A DNA stretch of 59,476 bases from an uncultured Polaribacter sp. Lineage in GTDB: Bacteria; Bacteroidota; Bacteroidia; Flavobacteriales; Flavobacteriaceae. A program made the position numbers and the translations under genes. This document shows, one piece after another, positions 25,170 to 34,057 of this stretch (within the stretch, counting starts at the first letter, position 1; every line of letters begins with the position of its first letter). The stretch is from positions 1 through 59,476 of the forward strand of contig CAJWTV010000007.1 of the NCBI GenBank assembly GCA_913047375.1. The letters run 5' to 3'. The notes under the pieces were generated by a model. It ran no database searches and was not told the DNA's origin. It worked only from the letters and a program-made list of their open reading frames with translations.

Positions 25170-25768
25170 TGGGAGTTTTCTTACCAACATACTTTTCTCC
25201 AATTTTTCAGTTTTCTAACATAATCAAATTCAATAAAATTATTTTTGAAAACGAAGATAATTTTCAAAAACAAAGTTACAGAAATCGTTGTTATATTTAT
25301 GGTCCAAATGGAAAGCAAATGCTAAATATCCCCATAAAAAAGAACACTAATTTAGAGAAGCAAAAAACAAAAGATACTTTAGTCGATAATAGTCTGAAGT
25401 GGCAGGATCAACATTTTAAATCTTTAAAAGCATCATATAATTGCTCTCCTTTTTTTGAGTTTTTTGAAGATGATTTGCAGAAAATTTTTACCAAGAAATA
25501 TCGTTACTTAAATGATATTAATTTAGATACATTTCTGTTTTTATTAGATGCACTTCAGCTAGAAGTTTCTCATAAAAATACTAACGAATATCAAAAAAAT
25601 AAGATGAAAAACGATTTTCGAGATATTGCTAATATAAAACAAGAGATTAATAAACCGTTTCCTAAGTACATACAAGTATTTACTGAAAAACATGGGTTTA
25701 TTCCTAATTTATCTACTTTAGATTTACTTTTTATGGAAGGGCCAAATGCTATTAGCTTTTTGTCTTAA
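25169..25768 (+). CDS. WbqC-like family protein
   Basis: The 199-residue protein fits the WbqC family: a start GVFLPTYFSPIFQFSNIIK (the family usually opens with a strand and a P-x-YFP-type loop), NFQKQSYRNRCYIYGPNGKQMLNIPIKK, then SLKASYNCSPFFEFFEDDLQ. In other bacteria WbqC genes lie in O-antigen or glycan clusters, but the reaction is not established. Here it shares the TAATG overlap with lepB and lies 360 bases from the end of the glycan operon on the other strand. No signal peptide, so cytoplasmic. Confidence 0.82.
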   Translation: MGVFLPTYFSPIFQFSNIIKFNKIIFENEDNFQKQSYRNRCYIYGPNGKQMLNIPIKKNTNLEKQKTKDTLVDNSLKWQDQHFKSLKASYNCSPFFEFFEDDLQKIFTKKYRYLNDINLDTFLFLLDALQLEVSHKNTNEYQKNKMKNDFRDIANIKQEINKPFPKYIQVFTEKHGFIPNLSTLDLLFMEGPNAISFLS

Positions 25769-25828
25769 ACGTAAGAAAATTATAAAAAATAACTACTTTT
25801 AGATGCTTTCTAATATATTGAGTAAATA

Positions 25829-26137
25829 ATGATATTTAAAAATACTGTTCACTACTTTTTACACTTCATCTTTCCCTTAATTATTTCGTACTATTTTTTT
25901 AGAAATAAATGGAAGACCGTTTATTTAATTTTTTTATTATCGATGCTTGTAGATTTAGATCATTTGTTTGCAAGCCCTATATTTGATAAAAATAGATGCA
26001 GTATAAACTTTCATCTTTTACACTCTTACTTTCCTATTATGCTTTATACTATTTCACTTTGTTTTAGAAAAACTAGAATTATAGCTATTGCATTAATATT
26101 ACATATGATTACAGATTACATTGATTGCTATTTGTAA
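25829..26137 (+). CDS. DUF6122 small membrane protein
   Basis: This 102-residue protein is almost all hydrophobic, with three or four membrane segments, and contains SMLVDLDHLFASPIFDKNRCSINFHLLHS and a C-terminal HMITDYIDCYL. The spaced His/Asp residues (VDLDHL, FHLLHS, HMITDYID) recall metal-dependent membrane hydrolases of the YdjM type, but I cannot show an activity. It is the last gene of the parA operon direction and its final 10 bases overlap the 3' end of the convergent flippase gene. Confidence 0.72.
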   Translation: MIFKNTVHYFLHFIFPLIISYYFFRNKWKTVYLIFLLSMLVDLDHLFASPIFDKNRCSINFHLLHSYFPIMLYTISLCFRKTRIIAIALILHMITDYIDCYL

Positions 26138-27615
26138 TACTTTTTAAAGAGGTTTTTAAACTCTGGCGAGATATTTAGTTTAAAAATTAAAAAAAGATAA
26201 GAAACTACTATTAAAACACTTTTTAAAATAATATTTAAAAAAGTATGAACAGGCATATCCAAGATATATATATTACTTAAATTAAACTCCCAGAAATTAA
26301 ATAAAAAATAAAAAACAGCAATAATAACTAAAAGTGATGAGGTCTTATTAGTAAAAGGTGTTATTGCTAATTTACTTTTCACAAAAATCAACTTAAATGT
26401 ATTAGCAGAAAAAATAACAATTAGAGTCGCTAATGCCAAACCATTTGTTCCCATATCTAACTCGTAATAAAAAAGTTTATTTAAAAAATAGACAGAAAAT
26501 GCCATAGTTAAACTAATTGGTAAAGTTATTTTATAAAATTTAGAGTTACTAATTATCGCTCCATTATTCCCTAAAAACCCATTATATAATTTAAGTAATG
26601 AAATCATAAGTACAACTAAAATACCCCCAGAATACTCTTTAGGTAGTAGATTAAATAACTGATTTGCATTTGTATTAATTAATATAAAAAATAGCCCACT
26701 TATTAATAATAAATTAATAGAACTCTTTTTGTACAATGATTCGACTTCAATATGGTTGCCTTCATTTAAAGTTTTAGAGGTTAAGGGTTGTAAAATACTT
26801 AACATCGCTCTACTTGGAGCTTCGATAAAAGAACCTATAAAGACGGCAACTGAATAATAAGCTGCTTTAACTAATGACTCTTTCCCAGGAATCATAAATT
26901 TATCAATATCTAAAATTATAGCTCCGGCACTTCCTGCTAATATAATATAACATGAAAAACGTATTATTTCTCTAAAATTTTCAGGTTTAGAAAAAGTAAA
27001 TTTAGGCGTATATAATTTAAGTGCGTAGATCATCATTACTAACATTCTCAAAAAGTATGCTCCAGTTAAATAATAAATAAATTCAGGTTTAGTAATAAAT
27101 TCAAAATAAACAGCAAATAACAAAATCATTGTAACGATACGATTCCATAACTCTTTTAAAATATTACCAAAAACAGATTGAAACTGAACTTTAGCCCAAG
27201 CATAAAATATCTCGAAGTATGAAGTAGCTACTGCTATTAAAAAAATTACAAATGTATAATCTTTTATAATTGGATTCTTAATAGATAGCTGATTACTAAT
27301 ATCTTCATAAAAAAGGTTCCCAAAATAAGCTATGGGTATTGCAATTAAAAAAGGTAAAAAAATTATTGACGATAAAAATCGGTCTTTATCTATTTTTGTT
27401 AAATAGCTAGAAAAAAACTTAATGATTGTATGATGAACTCCTAATGCAATTAATGGCATTAAAAGATTAGAAGTAGATAGTAAAAAAGTAATTAAACCAT
27501 AATATTCGTCTTGTAGAAAGCGAGTATATAAAAACAAAGTATTTATACCTCCAAAGAGAAAGCCCAAATAAATAAAAAGAGTGTTTTTTAGAGATTGTTT
27601 AAATACTATTCCCAT
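26128..27615 (-). CDS. Oligosaccharide flippase (Wzx/PST-type, MVF superfamily)
   Basis: The 495-residue protein has about 14 predicted membrane segments in the pattern of polysaccharide flippases: it opens QSLKNTLFIYLGFLFGGINTLFLYTRFL, has VKAAYYSVAVFIGSFIEAPSRAMLSILQPL in the middle and ends with a basic tail. Such proteins flip lipid-linked oligosaccharides to the periplasm. It is the last gene of the operon; its ATG immediately follows the wecB stop. No Wzy-type polymerase is recognised in the operon. Its 3' end overlaps the DUF6122 gene by 10 bases. Confidence 0.85.
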   Translation of the reverse strand: MGIVFKQSLKNTLFIYLGFLFGGINTLFLYTRFLQDEYYGLITFLLSTSNLLMPLIALGVHHTIIKFFSSYLTKIDKDRFLSSIIFLPFLIAIPIAYFGNLFYEDISNQLSIKNPIIKDYTFVIFLIAVATSYFEIFYAWAKVQFQSVFGNILKELWNRIVTMILLFAVYFEFITKPEFIYYLTGAYFLRMLVMMIYALKLYTPKFTFSKPENFREIIRFSCYIILAGSAGAIILDIDKFMIPGKESLVKAAYYSVAVFIGSFIEAPSRAMLSILQPLTSKTLNEGNHIEVESLYKKSSINLLLISGLFFILINTNANQLFNLLPKEYSGGILVVLMISLLKLYNGFLGNNGAIISNSKFYKITLPISLTMAFSVYFLNKLFYYELDMGTNGLALATLIVIFSANTFKLIFVKSKLAITPFTNKTSSLLVIIAVFYFLFNFWEFNLSNIYILDMPVHTFLNIILKSVLIVVSYLFLIFKLNISPEFKNLFKKYYK

Positions 27616-28701
27616 TTAATCTGTAATTAAATTATAAATAGATTCGTAGATTTTTTTTCCTACATCTTTACCAAATAAAGTTTTATTGAAATCTGTTTTT
27701 GAAACTGAATAATGATTAAAAGCTGATATTATTTTTTCTTGACTTGTACCAACAATTTCCGCAAAATTGTATTCAACTAATTCTAACCATTCAGTCTCCT
27801 CTCTGACTACAATACAATTTTTTTTACAGAAATAAGCTTCTTTTTGTAAACCACCACTATCTGTAATTACCATACTACAACTTTTTAATAATTCTAACAT
27901 ATCAAAGTATCCGATAGGGTCTATAAAAGTAATATCTGAATTGATTTTAAAATTTTCTAGAACCCTTTTTGTTCTGGGGTGTAAAGGGAAAATAACTTGA
28001 TTTTTTTTATTTATTTCATCTAAAGCAGAAAATATTTCTCTTAACTTTATTTCATCATTAGTGTTTTCTTGCCTATGAATTGTTGTCAAAACAAACGCAT
28101 CTTTTTTTAAACCTAAATTTTTAATGATTGATGATTTAATAGATGATTTTTTACTATAAAAATCGACAGCATCCTTCATAATATCCCCGTGTTTTTCAAC
28201 TTTAATTGACAAATTATCAAAACCTTCTTTTTTAAGGTTATTTAAAGCTGTATCTGTTGGGCAAATTAATAAATCTGAAATTCTATCCGTTAAAATTCTA
28301 TTAACTTCTTCTGGCATTTTCAAATTAAAAGAACGTAAACCTGCTTCTATATGAATCACTTTTATATTTAATTTTTTTGCAGCTAATGCACCGGCTAATG
28401 TAGAATTTGTATCACCATAAATTACGAGAGCATCAGGCTTTTCAATAATTAAAACTTCCTCTACTTTCTCTAACATTTGCCCAGTCATTGCTCCGTGTGT
28501 CAAATTGTTTATTGCAAGGTTATATTTAGCTTTTGGTATTTGCATTTCAGTAAAAAAAACATCACTCATGTTATTATCAAAATGCTGACCAGTATGAATA
28601 ATTACTTCTTCAATTTGATTCATCTCTAAAATAATTCTACTTAAAACTGCAGCTTTCACAAACTGTGGTCTAGCCCCTATGACAGTAACAATTTTCTTCA
28701 C
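27616..28701 (-). CDS. wecB: UDP-N-acetylglucosamine 2-epimerase (non-hydrolysing)
   Basis: The 361-residue enzyme interconverts UDP-GlcNAc and UDP-ManNAc for surface glycans. Motifs seen: VIGARPQFVKAAVLSR at the start, HTGQHFDNNMSDVFF, VIHIEAGLRSFNLKMPEEVNR (catalytic Asp/Glu region), TIHRQENT with the catalytic His, and DSGGLQKEAYF in the nucleotide site. Length is as expected. It lies between a glycosyltransferase gene (11 bases upstream) and the flippase gene, so ManNAc or a derivative is probably part of the exported glycan (inference). WecC is not present in the window. Confidence 0.93.
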   Translation of the reverse strand: MKKIVTVIGARPQFVKAAVLSRIILEMNQIEEVIIHTGQHFDNNMSDVFFTEMQIPKAKYNLAINNLTHGAMTGQMLEKVEEVLIIEKPDALVIYGDTNSTLAGALAAKKLNIKVIHIEAGLRSFNLKMPEEVNRILTDRISDLLICPTDTALNNLKKEGFDNLSIKVEKHGDIMKDAVDFYSKKSSIKSSIIKNLGLKKDAFVLTTIHRQENTNDEIKLREIFSALDEINKKNQVIFPLHPRTKRVLENFKINSDITFIDPIGYFDMLELLKSCSMVITDSGGLQKEAYFCKKNCIVVREETEWLELVEYNFAEIVGTSQEKIISAFNHYSVSKTDFNKTLFGKDVGKKIYESIYNLITD

Positions 28702-28712
28702 TTGATTATTAA

Positions 28713-29981
28713 TTAAATAGCTTTAATAATTGAAGCTAATTTTTGAGTTAATTCTTTTCTATGGTATTGATTAATATCTTTAGAAATAATTCTTAATTCT
28801 TTTTTTTTGAACGCTTTATAATATGATAAAATTACAGTTTTTAATTTTGACACTTCGTTAAAATTAAAAACAACACCTGCATTTGTATTATTTATAATTT
28901 CAGCCGCATCTCCATCTTCTGGAGCAATTGTAACAATGGGTCTATTGGCTTCTAAATATTCAAATATTTTACCTGTTACAATTCCTTTTGCATTAGGTAC
29001 GTTATTCACTACCAATAATAGTAATTGTGATTTTTCCTGATAATGCTTAACTTCTAAATGTGGTAAATAATCAATTAATTTAACTGTCTTATTTTCAAAA
29101 ACTTGTAAGTCAATTTTAATCTGATCATCAACTTTACCAACTAAATTTATCTGTAAATCATTTTTAAATTCTAAATTCTCATTACAAATTTCAGATAAAA
29201 CTTTCCATAGATTTTTAGGGTTCCTATCAGAATTCATCATACCAACATGAGTTATAGAGAAGAATTTATCCAAAATTATATTTGGCTTTTCTATAAAATC
29301 TGAATCAAATCCATTTGTTACTACATGTATGTTTTTATTAAATCGAGAATAATTTTTTTTCATCGTATTACTTACAACTAAAACTGCATCTGATTCTTCT
29401 AAGATTTTTTTTTCTAATCGAAAATGTCTATTCTTCGCATTTATTGTCAATGGTAATTGATGAAAGTAATCAATACCTGTCCAAGGATCTCTAAAATCTG
29501 AAATCCATTTTATATCTAATTTTTCTTTTAATTGCTGTGCTATTAAATGAATACTGTGTGGCGGCCCAGTTGAAATTACTACATCAATATTATTATTTTT
29601 AATATAGTTTTCTAAGAATTTAACAGATGGCTTTATCCAGAAAATTCTAGCATCCGGAATAAAAAAATTAGCTCTGACGTATTGCAGAATTTTACCTAAA
29701 AAACTAGGGTTCTTGTTTAAGAAACCAGCACTTTGCCTGTTGTATTTTTTAAAAAAAGATAAAATATTATTTGGCTCCCAAATTGGTTTTTTTAAAACTT
29801 TAATTTTTTTTGAAACTTCTTTTATTAGTGAATTATCTATTATTGGATATTTCGGATTATCGATGGTATAAACAATAGGTTCAATGTCAAAATTTTGCAA
29901 ATATTTTACAAACTTTAACCAGCGCTGTACACCTGAACCTCCTGCTGGTGGCCAATAATATGTTATAATTAAAGCTTTCAA
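28713..29981 (-). CDS. GT-B glycosyltransferase (GT4-like)
   Basis: The 422-residue cytoplasmic protein begins MKALIITYYWPPAGGSGVQRW, the glycine-rich loop of many GT4 enzymes, and its C-terminal half has NSDRNPKNLWKVLSE, LVGKVDD and KGIVTGKIFEYLEANRPIVT, where the Glu of the E-x7-E type motif contacts the nucleotide sugar. It would add a sugar to a lipid-linked glycan at the inner face of the membrane. Its start overlaps the preceding glycosyltransferase stop by four bases (ATGA). Donor and acceptor are unknown. Confidence 0.85.
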   Translation of the reverse strand: MKALIITYYWPPAGGSGVQRWLKFVKYLQNFDIEPIVYTIDNPKYPIIDNSLIKEVSKKIKVLKKPIWEPNNILSFFKKYNRQSAGFLNKNPSFLGKILQYVRANFFIPDARIFWIKPSVKFLENYIKNNNIDVVISTGPPHSIHLIAQQLKEKLDIKWISDFRDPWTGIDYFHQLPLTINAKNRHFRLEKKILEESDAVLVVSNTMKKNYSRFNKNIHVVTNGFDSDFIEKPNIILDKFFSITHVGMMNSDRNPKNLWKVLSEICNENLEFKNDLQINLVGKVDDQIKIDLQVFENKTVKLIDYLPHLEVKHYQEKSQLLLLVVNNVPNAKGIVTGKIFEYLEANRPIVTIAPEDGDAAEIINNTNAGVVFNFNEVSKLKTVILSYYKAFKKKELRIISKDINQYHRKELTQKLASIIKAI

Positions 29982-31198
29982 TTTTCTAAATTATCATATA
30001 GTTTTATCAAATTTTTTGATAAAGAATCCCAATTTAAATTAGCATGCAAAGATAGGTTCAAACCCTTATTAGCTTTTAAAAGTGTTTCTTTATAATTTCT
30101 ATGAATATAAGAAATCTTTTCTGCAAAACTTCTTGAATTTTCAGATTCAAAGTAAGTACCGATGTCGTGTGTCTCAATTAAGCGTTTCATTGGAGCACAA
30201 TCTGATACTAATAATGGTTTTGATGATAATAATATTTGAAAAAACTTATGAGGTACTGCACTCTCAGTATGCTCATTAGATATATGCGGAATGATATTTA
30301 TATTGGAATTTTTCATGATTTTTACCACGTTTTCAAAAGGTTCTGCTCCCTTTATTTTAACAAAAGGCTCTAGCTTGTTTTTAATTATTATACTCTGTAA
30401 ATGAGTTCTCACGTCAGAACTTGACGGACCAACTAAAACTAATAAGGCGTTTGGAATTTCTTTAGAAACCTTTATCATTCCTTTGATTGCTGTATGAAGT
30501 CCTCTATGTGGTCCGAAACCACCAACATATGAAATAATAAATTTTCCCTTTTCTTCTATAAAATAATCTGAGGGATTATTATTGAAGTTATCTGCAAATT
30601 CTTTCTTTTCTGCATTAGGAACAATCACAATTTTTTTTGGATCAATTTTATGTTGATCAATTAAACGTTGTTTCATTTCAGACACAACAGCTATTAAAAC
30701 ATCATATTTTTTTATAATTTTAGCTTCATAATCTCGCCATCTGTTGTAATTAAAAAATATTTTATTTTTTAATCTAACAATAGGGCTTTTTCGCCAAGAA
30801 AACCATGTTTTTAATGCGGCAGGATAATTTTCATGTAAATCTAATACTGATTTTAATTTATACTTATTAGCTGCTAAAATAGCTGTTTTTGCAAGTGGTA
30901 AATCATGTACATGCAATGTATCAATACTATGATCAAGAATAAATTTTGGTAATTTGTTTTTAAAATAAGGATGTATAAATTTTATAGATGCTAAAACGTC
31001 AATAATACCCTCATGAATAGTATTCATGTATCTTATTTGTCTAACAATCGTAACACCATTTATAACTTCAAAAGATTTATCTGTAGGTTCTTTTTTACAT
31101 AATATAAAAACTGAGTGATATTTTGATAAAGTTTCTGCTTCCTTTCTTACTCTAATATCTTTAGGGTAGTTTCCATTTAAGAGCATTCCAATATTCAT
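29978..31198 (-). CDS. GT4-family glycosyltransferase
   Basis: The 406-residue GT-B enzyme begins MNIGMLLNGNYPKDIRVRKEAETL, a common GT4 start, and carries HVHDLPLAKTAILAANK, VVPNAEKKEFADN, ISYVGGFGPHRGLHTAIKG in the donor domain and SAVPHKFFQILLSSKPLLVS, equivalent to the E-x7-E region. No membrane segment is seen. It lies between the YfhO-like gene (8 bases upstream) and the second glycosyltransferase (4-base overlap), so the two transferases are almost certainly translated together. Sugar specificity is unknown. Confidence 0.86.
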   Translation of the reverse strand: MNIGMLLNGNYPKDIRVRKEAETLSKYHSVFILCKKEPTDKSFEVINGVTIVRQIRYMNTIHEGIIDVLASIKFIHPYFKNKLPKFILDHSIDTLHVHDLPLAKTAILAANKYKLKSVLDLHENYPAALKTWFSWRKSPIVRLKNKIFFNYNRWRDYEAKIIKKYDVLIAVVSEMKQRLIDQHKIDPKKIVIVPNAEKKEFADNFNNNPSDYFIEEKGKFIISYVGGFGPHRGLHTAIKGMIKVSKEIPNALLVLVGPSSSDVRTHLQSIIIKNKLEPFVKIKGAEPFENVVKIMKNSNINIIPHISNEHTESAVPHKFFQILLSSKPLLVSDCAPMKRLIETHDIGTYFESENSRSFAEKISYIHRNYKETLLKANKGLNLSLHANLNWDSLSKNLIKLYDNLEN

Positions 31199-31206
31199 AA
31201 TTTGTA

Positions 31207-33621
31207 TTATTTTCTATTTTTTTTATTATAAGAAATAAATCCAATAGGTATCAATAATAAAAGAGCATATGAAATTAATGAAATTATTTCACCTTGTTTT
31301 ATTATGTTAGGTTCAAACTTAAATTCAATTTTATGGATGCCTTTAGGAATTACCATTCCACGCAAAACATAATTAACGTTGTAATGAGGTGTTAAAACAT
31401 CATCAATATAGGCATTCCATCCATTCTCATAATAAATTTCTGAAAAAACAGCAAACTGATCTTTAGTTGTTTTAGATTGGTATTTAAGTTTAGTTATATC
31501 ATACTCTAATAATTCAATTATTGCTGTAGAATCTAATTGAAAAATTCTACTCCCCTTTAATTTATCATAATCTATATCTTTTAAAATAGCTTCTGATTTA
31601 TTATTAATACTATCTAATAAAGTCATCTCTTCATTCGCGTTTTTAGCGTAAAATAAAGTATTAACAAACCACGCATTTCCATTAGATTCGGAATTAATTT
31701 CCACTTCATTCCTACCATTATCATTAGAAAAAATGATGTATTTAGCATTTAACATATCCAAAATACTCATGTTATTTTTCGAAATTTGATAATCAAAAAG
31801 CTCTTGGTAGCGGCCCATTTTTGCAGCATGATAACCACCAATAGAATTATGAAAATAAGACGTTCTTCCGTCCTGTAATGGATCAATAGCAAAATTAGCG
31901 ACTCTATAATGTGAAGTATCTTTTAAAATTAGTTTATCAATATTAGTAACTGTAAATGGATTTTCAATTTTTTTTGCTGAAACAAAATCATCTTCATTAA
32001 CATATCTTTTGTCTATGGATATTAAATCAAAAAGTATTAAAACTGTAAATAATAGAATAGTCTGTATTTGCTTTAATTTATTCTTTAATAAAAACCATAA
32101 AATTCCTGCTGAAATAATTGTTAAGACTAAAGAACGTATGGTGTCCATTAACAACATTGTTTTTCTGTCAGCAATAACTGCTTCAATTAAACCAGGTAAA
32201 GAAGCATATTGCTGATCTCTTATACCTTGAAAAGAAGAAAATAAATGGGCTAAAATAAATCCAAATAAAATTAAAGTTCCAAAAGAAATTAATGCTTTTT
32301 TTAATGCTTTTTGTTTTTCTTTTATTGTTCTTTTTGATGAAAACATCTCTTTTAATGCTAAAAAAGCTAAGATCGGAGTACATATTTCTGCAATAACCTG
32401 TATTGAAGAAACTGCTCTAAACTTATTGTATAAAGGAATATAGTCTATAAAAAAATTAGTTAAGAACTGGAAATTTCTTCCCCAACTCATAATAATAGAA
32501 AAAATAATAGCTGAAACTAACCAATGTTTTAGTTTTCCTTTGACTAAGTAAATTCCTAAAAAGAATAGAAAAAAAATAACAGCACCAATATATGCAGGAG
32601 CTTCTACTATAGGTTGATCTCCCCAGTAAGTTAAAACTTGTGATGAATAATCATCTGCAACTTTTCTTCCTGCTTTTTGTTTTATTAATTTATAAAATTC
32701 AGAGTTTTCATCTAGTGATTCTGTAGTACCGCCACCCATGAAACCTGGAATAAATAAATTAAAGGTTTCTAATTTAGAATAACTATACTGAGTTATGTAA
32801 GAATAATCTAATCCTCTAGAAGCTTCTTTTGGACTACCGTCTGGATTAATTGTTAATTCTGAATTACCACGTGTACTGTAATTCGAATATTCTTTCATCG
32901 CCATTAAACGAGAAGAATTTGCACCTATCCCTAATGAAAAAGCAACAATAATTATGCTTGCTTGCTTAGCAAAAAGAAAAGTTTTCTTTTCTAATAAAGC
33001 ATTATAAAACTCAATTATTCCTAAAATTAATACACAAAAACCTAAATAATAGGTCATTTGTGGATGATTAGTATAGATCTCTAAAACCATAGCTATGCTA
33101 GTGACTATAAAACCTAATAAATATCTTTTTTGAAATACCCATAAAACACCTGCTAAAACTAGTGGCATATAACCTATAGCATGAGCTTTTGCATTATGTC
33201 CTGCTCCAAAAATAATAATCAAATAAGTAGAAAATCCGAATGAAAGAGCACCAAGTATCGCCAATTTCCAATCAACTCTTAAAGATAATAAGAGTATAAA
33301 AAAACTAAAAAAATAGAGAAAAGTATAATCTGCTGGTCTTGGTAAAAAACGGATAACTTTGTCAATAGTTCTGGCAAAATCATTTGGATAATATGCACTT
33401 AATTGATACGATGGCATTCCACTAAAAGCACTTCCAGTCCAGTAGGGCTCTGTGTTTTTATCAGCTCTAAAATCCTGAATTTCTTTAGACATACCTGTAA
33501 ACTGAGTAATATCTGACTGCGTTATTTTTTGTCCTTTTAAAACAGGATAAAAATATATAATTGCTGCAAAAACAAAAATAAGTATTGAAATTGCGAAAGG
33601 AATTATTTTTTTAATATTCAT
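31207..33621 (-). CDS. YfhO-family multispanning membrane protein
   Basis: The 804-residue protein has a dozen or more membrane segments and a C-terminal extracytoplasmic beta-rich region (about 550-760) followed by a last TM and KKNRK tail. Signature parts are QSDITQFTGMSKEIQDFRADKNTEPYWTGSAFSGMPSYQLS in the first periplasmic loop, divided by GxPS. YfhO proteins belong to the GT-C-like fold and in Gram-positives help glycosylate lipoteichoic acid. Here it is the second gene of the glycan operon, one base after DUF4834, so a role in lipid-linked sugar transfer is likely but unproved. Confidence 0.85.
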   Translation of the reverse strand: MNIKKIIPFAISILIFVFAAIIYFYPVLKGQKITQSDITQFTGMSKEIQDFRADKNTEPYWTGSAFSGMPSYQLSAYYPNDFARTIDKVIRFLPRPADYTFLYFFSFFILLLSLRVDWKLAILGALSFGFSTYLIIIFGAGHNAKAHAIGYMPLVLAGVLWVFQKRYLLGFIVTSIAMVLEIYTNHPQMTYYLGFCVLILGIIEFYNALLEKKTFLFAKQASIIIVAFSLGIGANSSRLMAMKEYSNYSTRGNSELTINPDGSPKEASRGLDYSYITQYSYSKLETFNLFIPGFMGGGTTESLDENSEFYKLIKQKAGRKVADDYSSQVLTYWGDQPIVEAPAYIGAVIFFLFFLGIYLVKGKLKHWLVSAIIFSIIMSWGRNFQFLTNFFIDYIPLYNKFRAVSSIQVIAEICTPILAFLALKEMFSSKRTIKEKQKALKKALISFGTLILFGFILAHLFSSFQGIRDQQYASLPGLIEAVIADRKTMLLMDTIRSLVLTIISAGILWFLLKNKLKQIQTILLFTVLILFDLISIDKRYVNEDDFVSAKKIENPFTVTNIDKLILKDTSHYRVANFAIDPLQDGRTSYFHNSIGGYHAAKMGRYQELFDYQISKNNMSILDMLNAKYIIFSNDNGRNEVEINSESNGNAWFVNTLFYAKNANEEMTLLDSINNKSEAILKDIDYDKLKGSRIFQLDSTAIIELLEYDITKLKYQSKTTKDQFAVFSEIYYENGWNAYIDDVLTPHYNVNYVLRGMVIPKGIHKIEFKFEPNIIKQGEIISLISYALLLLIPIGFISYNKKNRK

Positions 33622-33622
33622 A

Positions 33623-33877
33623 TTAATCTAATTCTTCAAAATCTACATATTCACCGACAGTATTCTTGCCATTAGTGTTTTTAGTTGGTGATTTGTCTAT
33701 GACAGTTTCACCATCCTTTACTGTCGATTTTGGCTGTTGATTTCTAAATTGTTCCGCTGCCTTTTCTTGCATTTTATTTACTGCTTTTTTTAATAAAAAA
33801 GGAGCAAATAGTTTTGCTAAAAATTTCAAAGCGTACATAAAAAATATTATGAAAAAAATTGTTTTAATTAAACCCAT
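33623..33877 (-). CDS. DUF4834 small membrane-anchored protein
   Basis: The 84-residue protein has one N-terminal membrane segment (IKTIFFIIFFMYALKFLAKLFAPFLL), a short amphipathic stretch KKAVNKMQEKAAEQFRNQQ and an acidic end VGEYVDFEELD. This matches DUF4834 of Bacteroidota. Its function is unknown. It heads the operon and ends one base before the YfhO-like gene, so its product may be a scaffold for the glycan machinery (inference). Confidence 0.8.
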   Translation of the reverse strand: MGLIKTIFFIIFFMYALKFLAKLFAPFLLKKAVNKMQEKAAEQFRNQQPKSTVKDGETVIDKSPTKNTNGKNTVGEYVDFEELD

Positions 33878-34014
33878 TTTTCAATTTGTCTTTATAAATT
33901 AATAATTATTATCAAAAATAACAATTTGAAAACAATAGTAACGTTAACAAAGTGCAAATATTTAATTGACTTGAAAAAATAAAAGCATCAAATTAAAGAA
34001 TGAATTTTTTACAG

Positions 34015-34022
34015 TATGTTTG
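34015..34022 (+). promoter_or_regulatory. Candidate -7 box for the 34058-39024 gene run
   Basis: TATGTTTG matches TAnnTTTG and lies 35 bases before the TTG start at 34058. The 180-base gap between this gene and the divergent DUF4834 gene shows no other clear element. Confidence 0.45.
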
Positions 34023-34057
34023 TATAAGGATCAAAACAACTTTTTAAATTTTTTATT

